Below the pieces are notes generated by a model. The model saw only the letters and a program-made list of their open reading frames with translations, searched no databases and was not told the origin of the DNA. This document shows positions 25,479 to 34,400 of a stretch of 64,000 nt of DNA, piece after piece (the first letter of the stretch is position 1; every line of letters begins with the position of its first letter). Source of the stretch: Lapillicoccus jejuensis. GTDB taxonomy: Bacteria; Actinomycetota; Actinomycetes; Actinomycetales; Dermatophilaceae. The position numbers were made by a program, and so were the translations under genes. Where the stretch lies: assembly GCF_006715055.1 (NCBI RefSeq), contig NZ_VFMN01000001.1, forward strand, positions 1,488,001 through 1,552,000, given 5' to 3'.

Positions 25479-25985
25479 ATGCCCACCCCCGTCAGCTTCC
25501 CGAGCGACCTCTTCCCGGGACCACCGAGCGTGCACGTCGTGCTGCCCGACGGCTGGGCGCCGGTCGTCGTGCCCGGGACGGTGCTGGCCGCCGGCCGGCT
25601 GCCGGGTGAGGACGAGCCCGCCGGACCGGTCCCCACGGTCGAGGTGCGGGTCGAGACGGGCGAGCCCGGGCTCGACGTCGCGGCCCCGCTCGCCGAGCTG
25701 CGGGGGTCCGTGGCGCAGCGGCCGGGCGGCGTCGCCTCGGACCCCTTCCGTGCGTCGCTCGGCGACCTCGAGCTCGTCGGGACCGACCTGTCGTGGGTGG
25801 AGGACGGCCTGGGCACGGTGCTCCAGGTCCACCTGCTCCACGTCCTGCCGGCGCTGGTCCCCGGTGGGCCCACCCGGCTGGTCCGGCTGACCGGGACCTG
25901 CGGAGGGCCGCGGGTGCGCGAGGAGTACGACGCCCTGCGCGAGGTCCTCTCGACGGCCACCGTCACCCCGTGGGCGGCGTCGTGA
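25479..25985 (+). CDS. Hypothetical protein, first gene of the kinase/secretion operon
   Basis: The 168-residue product starts at ATG 25479 (MPTPVSFPSDLFPGPPSVHV). I do not recognise the family. The pattern of short strands, the N-terminal LPDGWAP and the central DLSWVEDGLGTVLQVHLLHV resemble small Mog1/LpqN-like folds found near kinase or type VII loci, but this is a weak resemblance. There is no signal peptide or membrane helix. It overlaps the phosphatase gene by 4 bp (GTGA), so it is probably part of the same operon. Confidence 0.75.
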   Translation: MPTPVSFPSDLFPGPPSVHVVLPDGWAPVVVPGTVLAAGRLPGEDEPAGPVPTVEVRVETGEPGLDVAAPLAELRGSVAQRPGGVASDPFRASLGDLELVGTDLSWVEDGLGTVLQVHLLHVLPALVPGGPTRLVRLTGTCGGPRVREEYDALREVLSTATVTPWAAS

Positions 25986-26812
25986 TCCACGCCCCTGCCC
26001 TGGCCGCCGCGCTCGCCACCGACACCGGCCGGGTCCGCACCCTCAACGAGGACAGCGCCCTCGCGGCCGGCACGATCTTCGTCGTCGCCGACGGGATGGG
26101 CGGGCACGCCGCCGGCGAGGTGGCGAGCCGGATCGCCGCCGACGCCGTGGCCCGGCTCGACGGCCGCCCGGGCCTGCGCGTCGAGCACCTCGTCGCCCAG
26201 GTCGAGGAGGCCAACCGCGAGATCGTCGCCGAGGCCGGGCGCCACCCGGACCGGCGCGGGATGGGCACGACGGTGGCGGGGGTCGCGGTCGTCGACGTCG
26301 CCGGCGCGGCGCACTGGGCGGTCTTCAACGTCGGCGACTCCCGGGTCTACCACCTGCGCCCCGACTCGAGCCTCGTCCAGGTGTCCGTCGACCACTCCGA
26401 GGTGCAGGAGCTGGTCGACGCCGGCGTCATCACCGCGGAGCAGGCGCGCCGGCACCCGGCGCGGCACGTCGTCACCCGCTCCCTCGGCCACGACCCGCTC
26501 GGCGGCGTCGACACGTGGGTCGTCCCGCAGGAGGCCGGCGACCGGTTCCTCGTCTGCAGCGACGGCCTGACCAACGAGGTCGAGGACGCCGAGATCCGCG
26601 GCGTCCTGCTCGCCGTCCCCGACGTCGGCGCCGCCGCGCGCGAGCTGGTCCAGCGCGCCCGCGACCGCGGCGGCCGCGACAACATCACGGTGATCGTCGT
26701 CGCCTTCGGCCGGGTCCCCTCGGGCGGGGCCGACCACGACCGCGACGACGGCGAGGAGGAGACGGTCCCGAGGGACCGCCCGGTCGAGGGGGACGGACAG
26801 GTGACGTGGTGA
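25982..26812 (+). CDS. PP2C-family Ser/Thr protein phosphatase
   Basis: It is a metal-dependent phosphatase that probably reverses phosphorylation by the kinase two genes downstream. The 276-residue product starts at GTG 25982 in a GTGA overlap. Metal-binding and catalytic motifs are intact: ADGMGGHAAGEVAS near residue 37, FNVGDSRVYHL near 116, CSDGLTNEV near 186 and GGRDNITVIVV near 230. No membrane segment is present. The last 35 residues are an acidic tail. It precedes the zinc-ribbon/FHA gene with another 4-bp overlap. Confidence 0.95.
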   Translation: MIHAPALAAALATDTGRVRTLNEDSALAAGTIFVVADGMGGHAAGEVASRIAADAVARLDGRPGLRVEHLVAQVEEANREIVAEAGRHPDRRGMGTTVAGVAVVDVAGAAHWAVFNVGDSRVYHLRPDSSLVQVSVDHSEVQELVDAGVITAEQARRHPARHVVTRSLGHDPLGGVDTWVVPQEAGDRFLVCSDGLTNEVEDAEIRGVLLAVPDVGAAARELVQRARDRGGRDNITVIVVAFGRVPSGGADHDRDDGEEETVPRDRPVEGDGQVTW

Positions 26813-28740
26813 GCACCCCCGCGCGGGTCGACGTCCCCGTCATCCTCAGCGGCTGGACCTACATCGGCGGCGCGACCCTGCACCTCGTCGTCGGCCTGCC
26901 CGACACCGACGCCCGGCTCCTGCGCGCCAGCGACGTCGCGGACGCCGAGGACGACCTCGGCGCGGTCCTCGCCTCGCTCGACGCCGACCCCGGTCAGGGG
27001 GCCGGGCCGGCGTACGTCGGCACCGCCCCCACCGACCGCGGTCCTCGCGTCGTCGCGCGCGGGCCCGTGTGGGCGCAGCTCGACGGCGACGGGGACCCGC
27101 GCGTCCTCGTCCCCGGTGGCGGTGCCCTGGACGAGGTCGTCGACGAGGTCGGCGGCGCGGCGGTGCGCACCGTGCGGCTGCGGGTCGGTGCGCCGCCGGC
27201 CCCCGGGGCGCTCGCGGTCCCGGCGCTCGCGGTCCCGGCGCCCGCTCCGGCCGTGCCCGTGGTCCCGGTCGAGACGCCGGCCCCGGCCCCGGCCCCGGCG
27301 GCGTCGGGCGACGGCGGAGCCGGTCCGCGGGGGTGGCTCACCGAGGACGACCCCGACCCCGTGACCCCGGCGCCCGTCACCCCGCCGGCCGTCACCCCAC
27401 CGCCGCCCGCCCCTGCGTCCCCGTTCGCCACGCTGCCGCGATGGGGCGACCGGGCCCCGGTCCTCGCCACCCCACCGACCCCCGAGCCGACCCCCGAGCC
27501 GACCCCCGACCCGCTCGAGCACACGCTGCACGACGTGGCCCCGGTCCGGCCGGAGCCGCGGGTCGACCCGGTCTCCGCGGTCGACCCGGTCCCGGCGGTC
27601 GACCCGGCCCCCCCGGCCGCTCCCTTCCCGGCGAGCACCGCCCCGGACGACCCTCCGCCCGACTTCGGGCTCGACCAGCTCTTCTGGGGCACGGTGCAGC
27701 GCAGCGAGTACCTGCGCCGGCTCGAGCACGAGGAGCAGACGCGGGCCGAGGAGGCGCTCGCGGCCGAGGCCGAGGGCCCGGTCGAGGACCCGGTCGAGTC
27801 ACCCGAGCCGGTCCCCGCGCACGCCCCCGATCCCGTCGTCGAGGAGCCCGCGCCGCCGCCGGCCGTCGTCGACTCCCCGGCGGTCCGCCCGGCGCCCGAG
27901 CCCGCGGACGGGGGCCTGCTCATCTCCTCCACCCCGTGGAGCCGCCGTGACGGCGCCGCCCCGGCCCCCACCGCGGCCCCCACTGCTGCCCCTACCCCTA
28001 CCCCGGCCTCCACCCCGACCCCGGTCGCCCCTGCGCCCCCTCCGCCCCCCGTCGTGGTGAGCCCGGCGCCGTCCCCGGCCCCCGCCGGTCCCCGCTTCTA
28101 CTCCGGCTCGGGCCCGGCCGTCCCCGATGCCCCGGAACCCACCCGCTGGGGACCGACCGCCCCGAGCGCCCCCACCACCCCCACCGCCCCCACCGCCCCC
28201 ACCGGCGACGTCGACGACACCGACGAGGTCGACGACCGCACCCACGCCCGCAGCGACCTGCTCGGGGTGCCGGTCGCCGGACCGACGGTGCTCGCGGTGC
28301 GCTGCCCACAGGGGCACCCCAACCCGCCGTACGCCGGCTCGTGCCGCGCCTGCGGCGCGCCCGTCCCCGACCAGCAGCCGGTGCGGATCGCCCGCCCGCC
28401 GCTCGGGGTGCTGCGCCTGTCGTCCGGCGACACCGTCACCCTCGACCGGGGTGTCCTGCTCGGCCGCGCCCCGCGGACCCCCGACGTCCCCGCCGGCGAC
28501 CGGCCGCACGTCGTCAAGGTCGCGAGCCCCCGCAAGGACGTCTCGCGCACCCACCTCGAGGTCACCCTCGACGAGTGGCAGGTCCTCGTCCGCGACCTGC
28601 AGACGACCAACGGCACGACGGTGGCCCTGCCCGGGCAGGCCCCGGTCCTGCTCCGCTCGGACGAGCCCCGCCTGATCGAGCCCGGCACCCGGATCTCGCT
28701 CGCGGACGAGGTCGAGGTCACCTTCGAGGTCGAGCGGTGA
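26809..28740 (+). CDS. Zinc-ribbon and FHA domain protein with long disordered middle
   Basis: The 643-residue product starts at GTG 26809 (VSTPARVDVPVILSGW). Residues 1-130 form a folded domain of unknown type. Residues 130-480 are Pro/Ala/Val-rich and disordered. A zinc ribbon (CPQGHPNPPYAGSCRACGAP) is near 498-520. A C-terminal FHA domain near 535-643 carries GVLLGRAP, SRTHLEV and TTNGTTV. FHA domains bind phosphothreonine, so it is a likely substrate or adaptor of the neighbouring kinase. It overlaps genes on both sides by 4 bp. The disordered middle has many Thr sites. Confidence 0.85.
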   Translation: MSTPARVDVPVILSGWTYIGGATLHLVVGLPDTDARLLRASDVADAEDDLGAVLASLDADPGQGAGPAYVGTAPTDRGPRVVARGPVWAQLDGDGDPRVLVPGGGALDEVVDEVGGAAVRTVRLRVGAPPAPGALAVPALAVPAPAPAVPVVPVETPAPAPAPAASGDGGAGPRGWLTEDDPDPVTPAPVTPPAVTPPPPAPASPFATLPRWGDRAPVLATPPTPEPTPEPTPDPLEHTLHDVAPVRPEPRVDPVSAVDPVPAVDPAPPAAPFPASTAPDDPPPDFGLDQLFWGTVQRSEYLRRLEHEEQTRAEEALAAEAEGPVEDPVESPEPVPAHAPDPVVEEPAPPPAVVDSPAVRPAPEPADGGLLISSTPWSRRDGAAPAPTAAPTAAPTPTPASTPTPVAPAPPPPPVVVSPAPSPAPAGPRFYSGSGPAVPDAPEPTRWGPTAPSAPTTPTAPTAPTGDVDDTDEVDDRTHARSDLLGVPVAGPTVLAVRCPQGHPNPPYAGSCRACGAPVPDQQPVRIARPPLGVLRLSSGDTVTLDRGVLLGRAPRTPDVPAGDRPHVVKVASPRKDVSRTHLEVTLDEWQVLVRDLQTTNGTTVALPGQAPVLLRSDEPRLIEPGTRISLADEVEVTFEVER

Positions 28741-30416
28741 GCCCGCGCAGCCAGCACCGCCGGCCCGGCCAGCACGGACCAGACCCGGCGAGCGCGTCCG
28801 GGCCGCCGGACATCCCGGGGATGAGCTACCTCGAGCCGCTCGGCTCGGGCGGGTACGCCGACGTCCACCTCTACCAGCAGCAGTCACCCCGCCGGTCGGT
28901 CGCCGTCAAGGTCCTCAAGGGCCGCGGCCTTACCGACGACCTGCGCCGCCAGTTCGTCGCCGAGGCGGACACGATGGCGCTCTTCGGCAACCACCCGCAC
29001 ATCGTCCAGGTCTTCTGGGCCGACACCGCGCCCGACGGCCGGCCGTACCTCGTCATGGAGTACTACCCGCCGCCGCACCTCGGCGAGCGGGCCAAGCGCA
29101 AGCCGCTCACCGTCCAGGAGGTGCTGCGCACCGGCGTGCAGCTGGCCTCCGCCGTCGAGACCGCGCACCGCGGCGGGGTCGTGCACCGCGACATCAAGCC
29201 GGCCAACGTCCTCGTCGACCACTACGACCAGCCGGCCCTCACGGACTTCGGGATCGCCGGGCGCGGCGGCGCGGACGCCGACGTCGCCGACACGGGCGAC
29301 ATCGGCGTCAGCGTGCCGTGGGCGCCGCCGGAGGTCCTCACCGGCGACAGCAACGGCGACGTGGCCGGCGACGTCTACTCCCTCGCCGCCACCCTGTGGC
29401 ACCTGCTCGTCGGCCGCTCCCCGTTCGCGGTCCCCGGCGGCGACAACACCCAGACCGGGCTGACGACGCGGATCAAGCGCTCCGAGGTGCCCCGCACCGG
29501 ACGCGCCGACGTCCCCCTCTCGCTCGAGCGCGTCCTCGCGCGCGGCATGGCCAAGGACCGCCGGCTGCGGCCCGCGTCCGCCCTCGCCTTCGCCCGCGAG
29601 CTGACCGCGGTCGAGCAGGAGCTGCGGCTGCCGCCGACCCCGGTACGGGTCCGCGACGCCGGCGGCGGCACCGTGCTCGAGGGCCCGGGCGCCGGCCCGG
29701 AGGATCGCACGAGCGTCAAGGCCCCCTCCCGGGTGCAGGCCCAGCCACCCACCCCCGCGACGCCGTACGGCGCCCCCGCCGCACCCCCCGCCGCACCCGT
29801 GGGTCCCGCCGGCGAGGTCGAGGAGCGGACCGTGCGCCGCTCGGACGGGCCGTCCGGCACCGCCGCCCCGGGCCGGGCGGCGGGCGACCTCGGCCCGCAG
29901 CGCACGCCGCGGCTCATCGACGAGGACCTCGTCCCGCCGGCCGCGCGCCCCGCTCCCGACGGTCCGCCGGCCGGCCCGAGGGGGCGCCCCGGCTGGCTGG
30001 TCCCCGTCCTCGCGGCGGCCGTCGTCGTCCTGCTCGTCGTCGTCGGGGTCGCCGTGCTGCGCCCGCGCGGCGCGGCGACCCCCGCGGCGCCGACCCCGTC
30101 CCGCACGGTGTCCACCCCGAAGGACACCAGCGCGCTCGGCGACGCCGTCTACACGGCCCCGACCGTGACGGCGAGGGCCTCGGCGGGCGCGGTCGGTTTC
30201 ACGTGGACCTACGACGGGCCGGAGAAGGGCGACACCTTCCGGGTCTTCGTCGGCCCGACCAAGGACGCCGCGCAGCAGGCCGCCCCGCAGACGGTGACGA
30301 CCCCCGCCCTCACCCAGAGGGTCGCGGCCGGGACGACCCGGTGCGCCCAGGTCCAGGTCGTGCGCGGCGGGGTCGTCTCGCCGCCGTCGGACACGACGTG
30401 CGAGCGGGCGCTGTGA
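28737..30416 (+). CDS. Transmembrane Ser/Thr protein kinase (PknB-type)
   Basis: The 559-residue product starts at GTG 28737. The kinase domain spans about 30-300 with LGSGGYADV (P-loop), VAVKVLKG (Lys), VVHRDIKPANVLVDH (catalytic loop), LTDFGIAG and WAPPEVL, so it should be active. A disordered Pro-rich segment leads to one membrane helix (LVPVLAAAVVVLLVVVGVAVL) near 421-441. About 105 extracellular residues, resembling a fibronectin III-like fold, follow. There are no PASTA domains. Gene order phosphatase-FHA-kinase-FHA suggests one signalling unit. Confidence 0.94.
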   Translation: MSPRSQHRRPGQHGPDPASASGPPDIPGMSYLEPLGSGGYADVHLYQQQSPRRSVAVKVLKGRGLTDDLRRQFVAEADTMALFGNHPHIVQVFWADTAPDGRPYLVMEYYPPPHLGERAKRKPLTVQEVLRTGVQLASAVETAHRGGVVHRDIKPANVLVDHYDQPALTDFGIAGRGGADADVADTGDIGVSVPWAPPEVLTGDSNGDVAGDVYSLAATLWHLLVGRSPFAVPGGDNTQTGLTTRIKRSEVPRTGRADVPLSLERVLARGMAKDRRLRPASALAFARELTAVEQELRLPPTPVRVRDAGGGTVLEGPGAGPEDRTSVKAPSRVQAQPPTPATPYGAPAAPPAAPVGPAGEVEERTVRRSDGPSGTAAPGRAAGDLGPQRTPRLIDEDLVPPAARPAPDGPPAGPRGRPGWLVPVLAAAVVVLLVVVGVAVLRPRGAATPAAPTPSRTVSTPKDTSALGDAVYTAPTVTARASAGAVGFTWTYDGPEKGDTFRVFVGPTKDAAQQAAPQTVTTPALTQRVAAGTTRCAQVQVVRGGVVSPPSDTTCERAL

Positions 30417-31120
30417 TCCACGGGCGGGTGACGGTCGCGTTCTGCGGCGAGGAGCACACGGCGACGCCGGGGACGACGCTCACCATCGGGCGCAGCGGCG
30501 ACGTCGAGATCGACGACAACCCGTTCCTGCACCGCACCTTCCTCAAGGTCACCTACGACGGCGGGCTCTGGTGGCTGGTCAACGTCGGCTCGACGCTCAC
30601 CGCGACGGTCGCCGACGAGCACGGTCTCTTCCAGGCGTGGCTCAACCCGGGGGCGCGGATCCCGCTCGCGCTGAGCCGGCTGCTCGTGTGGTTCACCGCC
30701 GGCCCGACGACCTACGACTTCGAGGTCCTCGTCGACTCGCCCGCCTTCGTCGCCGTGGCCGCGGGGGAGGACCCGCCCGCCCGCGGCGCCGAGCCGGGGG
30801 AGGCGACGGTCGGCCGGGTGTCGTTCACCCCCGACCAGAAGCGGCTCGTCGTCGCGCTGTGCGAGCCGTTCCTGCGCCGTACGGCGCCCGGCGCCGCCGC
30901 CATCCCCTCCTCCGCCCAGGCCGCGGAGCGGCTCGGCTGGACCCTCACCCGCTTCAACCGCAAGCTCGACAACGTCTGCCAGAAGCTCGCCGACGCCGGG
31001 ACCCGCGGCCTGCACGGCGGGGTCGGCAAGCTCGCGAGCAACCGCAAGGCCCGCCTCGTCGAGCACGCCCTGTCGACGAAGATCGTCACCGAGGACGACC
31101 TGGCGCTGCTCGACGCGTGA
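30413..31120 (+). CDS. FHA-like protein with C-terminal helical, possibly DNA-binding domain
   Basis: The 235-residue product starts at GTG 30413, overlapping the kinase stop. Residues 1-110 resemble an FHA domain: TLTIGRSGDVEIDDNPFLHR, then WWLVNVGS. The canonical Ser-x-x-His is reduced to FLHR, so phosphopeptide binding is uncertain. Residues 135-235 are helical, with SSAQAAERLGWTLTRFNRKL, which looks like a winged-helix reader. A phosphorylation-responsive regulator is a reasonable guess. There is no membrane helix. A 288-bp gap without a recognised gene follows. Confidence 0.78.
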   Translation: MIHGRVTVAFCGEEHTATPGTTLTIGRSGDVEIDDNPFLHRTFLKVTYDGGLWWLVNVGSTLTATVADEHGLFQAWLNPGARIPLALSRLLVWFTAGPTTYDFEVLVDSPAFVAVAAGEDPPARGAEPGEATVGRVSFTPDQKRLVVALCEPFLRRTAPGAAAIPSSAQAAERLGWTLTRFNRKLDNVCQKLADAGTRGLHGGVGKLASNRKARLVEHALSTKIVTEDDLALLDA

Positions 31121-31408
31121 GCGGTCCGGGACCCGCGCGCGAGGCCCCCCCGCTCCCGTCGCCGGCTGCGCCCGCGCCGAACCGATGCCACACTGGTCCC
31201 CGCCCACCGGCACCACCGACACCATCGTCGCCACCGTCGCACCCGTCCCGGACTCGTCCATCCGGTCCCGATGCGCGAGGAAACCGGTCACACTTCTCCG
31301 GTCGCTCGTGGGAACGCTTGACCATCGAGGCCGGGTCGGGCGAGGCTGGGCCGCGCCGTCGGCACCTCGTCCGGGTCGCGGCGTCATCGCACCAGGGGGC
31401 AGGACCGC

Positions 31409-34400
31409 ATGAGGACAGCCGCATCGGCACGTCGACGTCTCGGCGTGGCCTCGCTCGTCGTGCTCGCGCTCGTCGCCGGCGTGCTCACCTGGGTGGCGCT
31501 GCGCGCCGAGGGCGAGCTCGTGCGGAAGACCGACCTGCACGACGGCGGGGTCTGGGTGACCAACGGCCAGCGCGCGCTGCTCGGCCGGCTCAACAAGCCC
31601 GCCCAGCAGCTCGACGCCGGGGTCGCCGTCGACCAGACCGGCGGGTCCGGGCTCGACGTCCTCCAGGACGGTGCCTCGGTCGTCGCGCTCAGCGCCGCGA
31701 CCAACCAGGCCACCCCGGTCGACACCGCCTCCGCCACGCTCGCCACCGACGGCGTCCTCACCCTGCCGAAGCCGGCCGCGACCACCGGGCTGGCCTACGC
31801 CGCCCAGCCGCCGGTCGACCTGCGCGGCGGCAGCGTCGCCGTGGTCGACCCGGCCACGGGGAAGCTGTGGGCCGCGCGCACCGCCGCCTCGGGCACCCCG
31901 ACCCGCGTCGCCCTCGACGCCCTCCAGGCGCAGAGCACCCCGGTCGCCACCGTCGGGGCCGGCGCCTCCGTCGCGGTCGGCGCCGACGGCACGGTGTACG
32001 CCGTCTCCGGCACCACCGGCCGCCTCGTCACCCTCCCCGTCGGCGACGACGGCACCTTCGCCGCGCCGGTCACCCGCAGCCTCGGCGTGACGAGCAAGGC
32101 CCTCGAGGTCACCGCGGTCGGGGGCCGCTGGGTCGTCCTCGACGCCGCGACCGGCCTGCTGCGCGCCGCCGGGCTCGACCGGCCCGTCGAGGCCGCCGAC
32201 GTCTCCGACGGCGGGCTCGCCCAGGCCGCCCTCCAGCAACCGGGCCCGGCCGCCACCTCGGTCCTGCTCGCCGGCCCCGACGGCCTGTCCGCCGTCCCCC
32301 TCGACGACGGCGGGGCCTCCGGCACCCTCGTGCAGGTGCCGGACACCGCCCGCCGCGGCACCGGGCCCGCGTCGGCGCTGAAGCCCACCGCCCCGGTCCG
32401 CCTCGGCTCGTGCGCGCACGCGGCGTGGGCCGGCCCGACGAGCACCTGGTACGGCCGGGCGTGCGGCTCGGTCCTCGACGGCGGCGACGTCGCCCCGGGG
32501 GCGAAGCCCCCGCAGGCCCTCGAGCTCGGCGGTCTCGGCGCGGCGACGCGGCGCGACGGCGTCCGGCTGCGGACCAACCGCGGCCTCGTCGTCCTCAACG
32601 ACCTCGACAGCGGCAACCTGTGGGACCTCGACAACACCCCGCTGAAGATCGACGACTGGGACGCCGTCGTGCCGCCGCCCCAGCAGCAGGACAAGAACGC
32701 CAAGAAGGACCCGAACCAGCGCGACGACCAGGTCGTGCGCACCCCGCCGAAGGCCGAGCCCGACCAGCTGCGGGTGCGCGCCGGCCGCACGTCGACCCTG
32801 CACGTGCTCGACAACGACTCCGACGCGACCGGCTCGATCCTCGCCATCGCCCCCGGCGACGTCAGCCAGCCCTCGGTCGCCGGCGTGACGGCCGCCGTCT
32901 CGTCCGACGGCCAGGCCGTCGACGTCACGGTCCCCGACGACCCGGCCTCGAGCGAGTTCTCCTTCACCTACCGGGTCACCAACGGCACCGGCGGCGCCAC
33001 CTCCGCGTCGTCGGCGCGGGTGACGGTGACCGTCGTCGACGACGCGGTCAACGGGGCGCCGTACGTGCGCCAGGGGCAGGCGCAGCTCGCGAAGGCGCGC
33101 TACGCCGCCGTCCCCGGCGGGCACGTCGCGGTCGGGGTCGTCGCCGACTGGCGCGACCCCGAGAACGACCCGCTCACCGTCGAGGCGAGCACCCCCGGCG
33201 TGGGCGTCGACCCCTCCGGGGCGCTCGCCGTCACCGCCCCGACGAGCCCCGGCGCCCTCACCGTCCGGTACGCCGTCGCCGACGGCCACGGTGGCTCCAC
33301 CGCCGGCAGCGTGCCGGTCACCGTCCTCGCCGACGACGCCCGCCCGGTGCCGCCGCTGCCGCAACCGGACGTCGTGCGCGCCGTCGCCGGCAAGCCGGTC
33401 CAGATCCGGCCGCTCGGCAACGACGTCCCCGGCGCCGACCCGACCGACCCCGACGCCCGCATGCGGCTCGCCGCCCAGGTCCGCGCCCCCGGCCAGCTGC
33501 TCCTCGACACCGACCTCGACACCGGCGTCCTCACCGTGACCGGGCGGACCCCGGGCACCGTCTTCCTCACCTACGCCGCCCAGGTCGGGTCGGCGGTCGC
33601 CCCGGGCCGGATCCGCGTCGACGTGCTGCCCGACCCCGGCGCCGACCCCTCCCCGGTCGCCGCGCCCGACGCCGCCACCGTCCGCGGGCAGTCACCCGTC
33701 GTCACCGACGTCCTGGCCAACGACTCCTCGCCCCGCGGCGACGTGCTCGTCGTCCAGAAGGTGCTGAGCGACGCATCGTGGCTGCGCGCCTCCGTCGTCC
33801 AGGGTCGCTTCCTGCGCATCGAGGCGACCTCGTCGCTGTCCGACCAGCCGACCCGACGCGGGCTGCTGCGCTACACCGTCTCCGACGGGACGAAGACCGC
33901 CGTCGGCGTCGTCGCCGTCGTCCAGCAGCCCCCCGCCGACGCGCCCGTGCCGGACGTCGAGGACGACGAGGCGGTCGTGCGCACCGGCGACGTCGTCACC
34001 GTCCCGGTCCTCGACAACGACACCGTCTCCGGCGGCGTCCCGCTCGTCCTCGACCCCCGGTCGGTCAAGGTCGTCCAGGGCGGCGGCCAGGCCTTCGCCT
34101 CCGGGTCGGTGCTGCGCTACATCCCCGACGCGACCCCGCCGGGCGCCGACCAGGTCGTCACCCTGGAGTACGGCGCCCACCCCGAGGGCTCGGTCGCCAC
34201 CGAGCGCACCGGGCGGGTCACCGTCACCGTCAAGCCGTTGCCCACCGCCGCGACCCCCGACCAGCCACCGACGGCGCGCTCCTTCTCGGCCAGCGTCACC
34301 GCCGGTGACACCATCACGATCACCGTGCCGACCTCCGGCGTGGACCCCGACGGCGACCTCGCGTACGTCGTCGGCGTGGTCGGCGGCGACGGCAAGGCCG

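Noticed and set aside
30195..30210. GGTTTCACGTGGACCT inside the kinase gene as a parS site
   Set aside because: Too many mismatches to the palindrome, and it is ordinary coding sequence (Gly-Phe-Thr-Trp-Thr).
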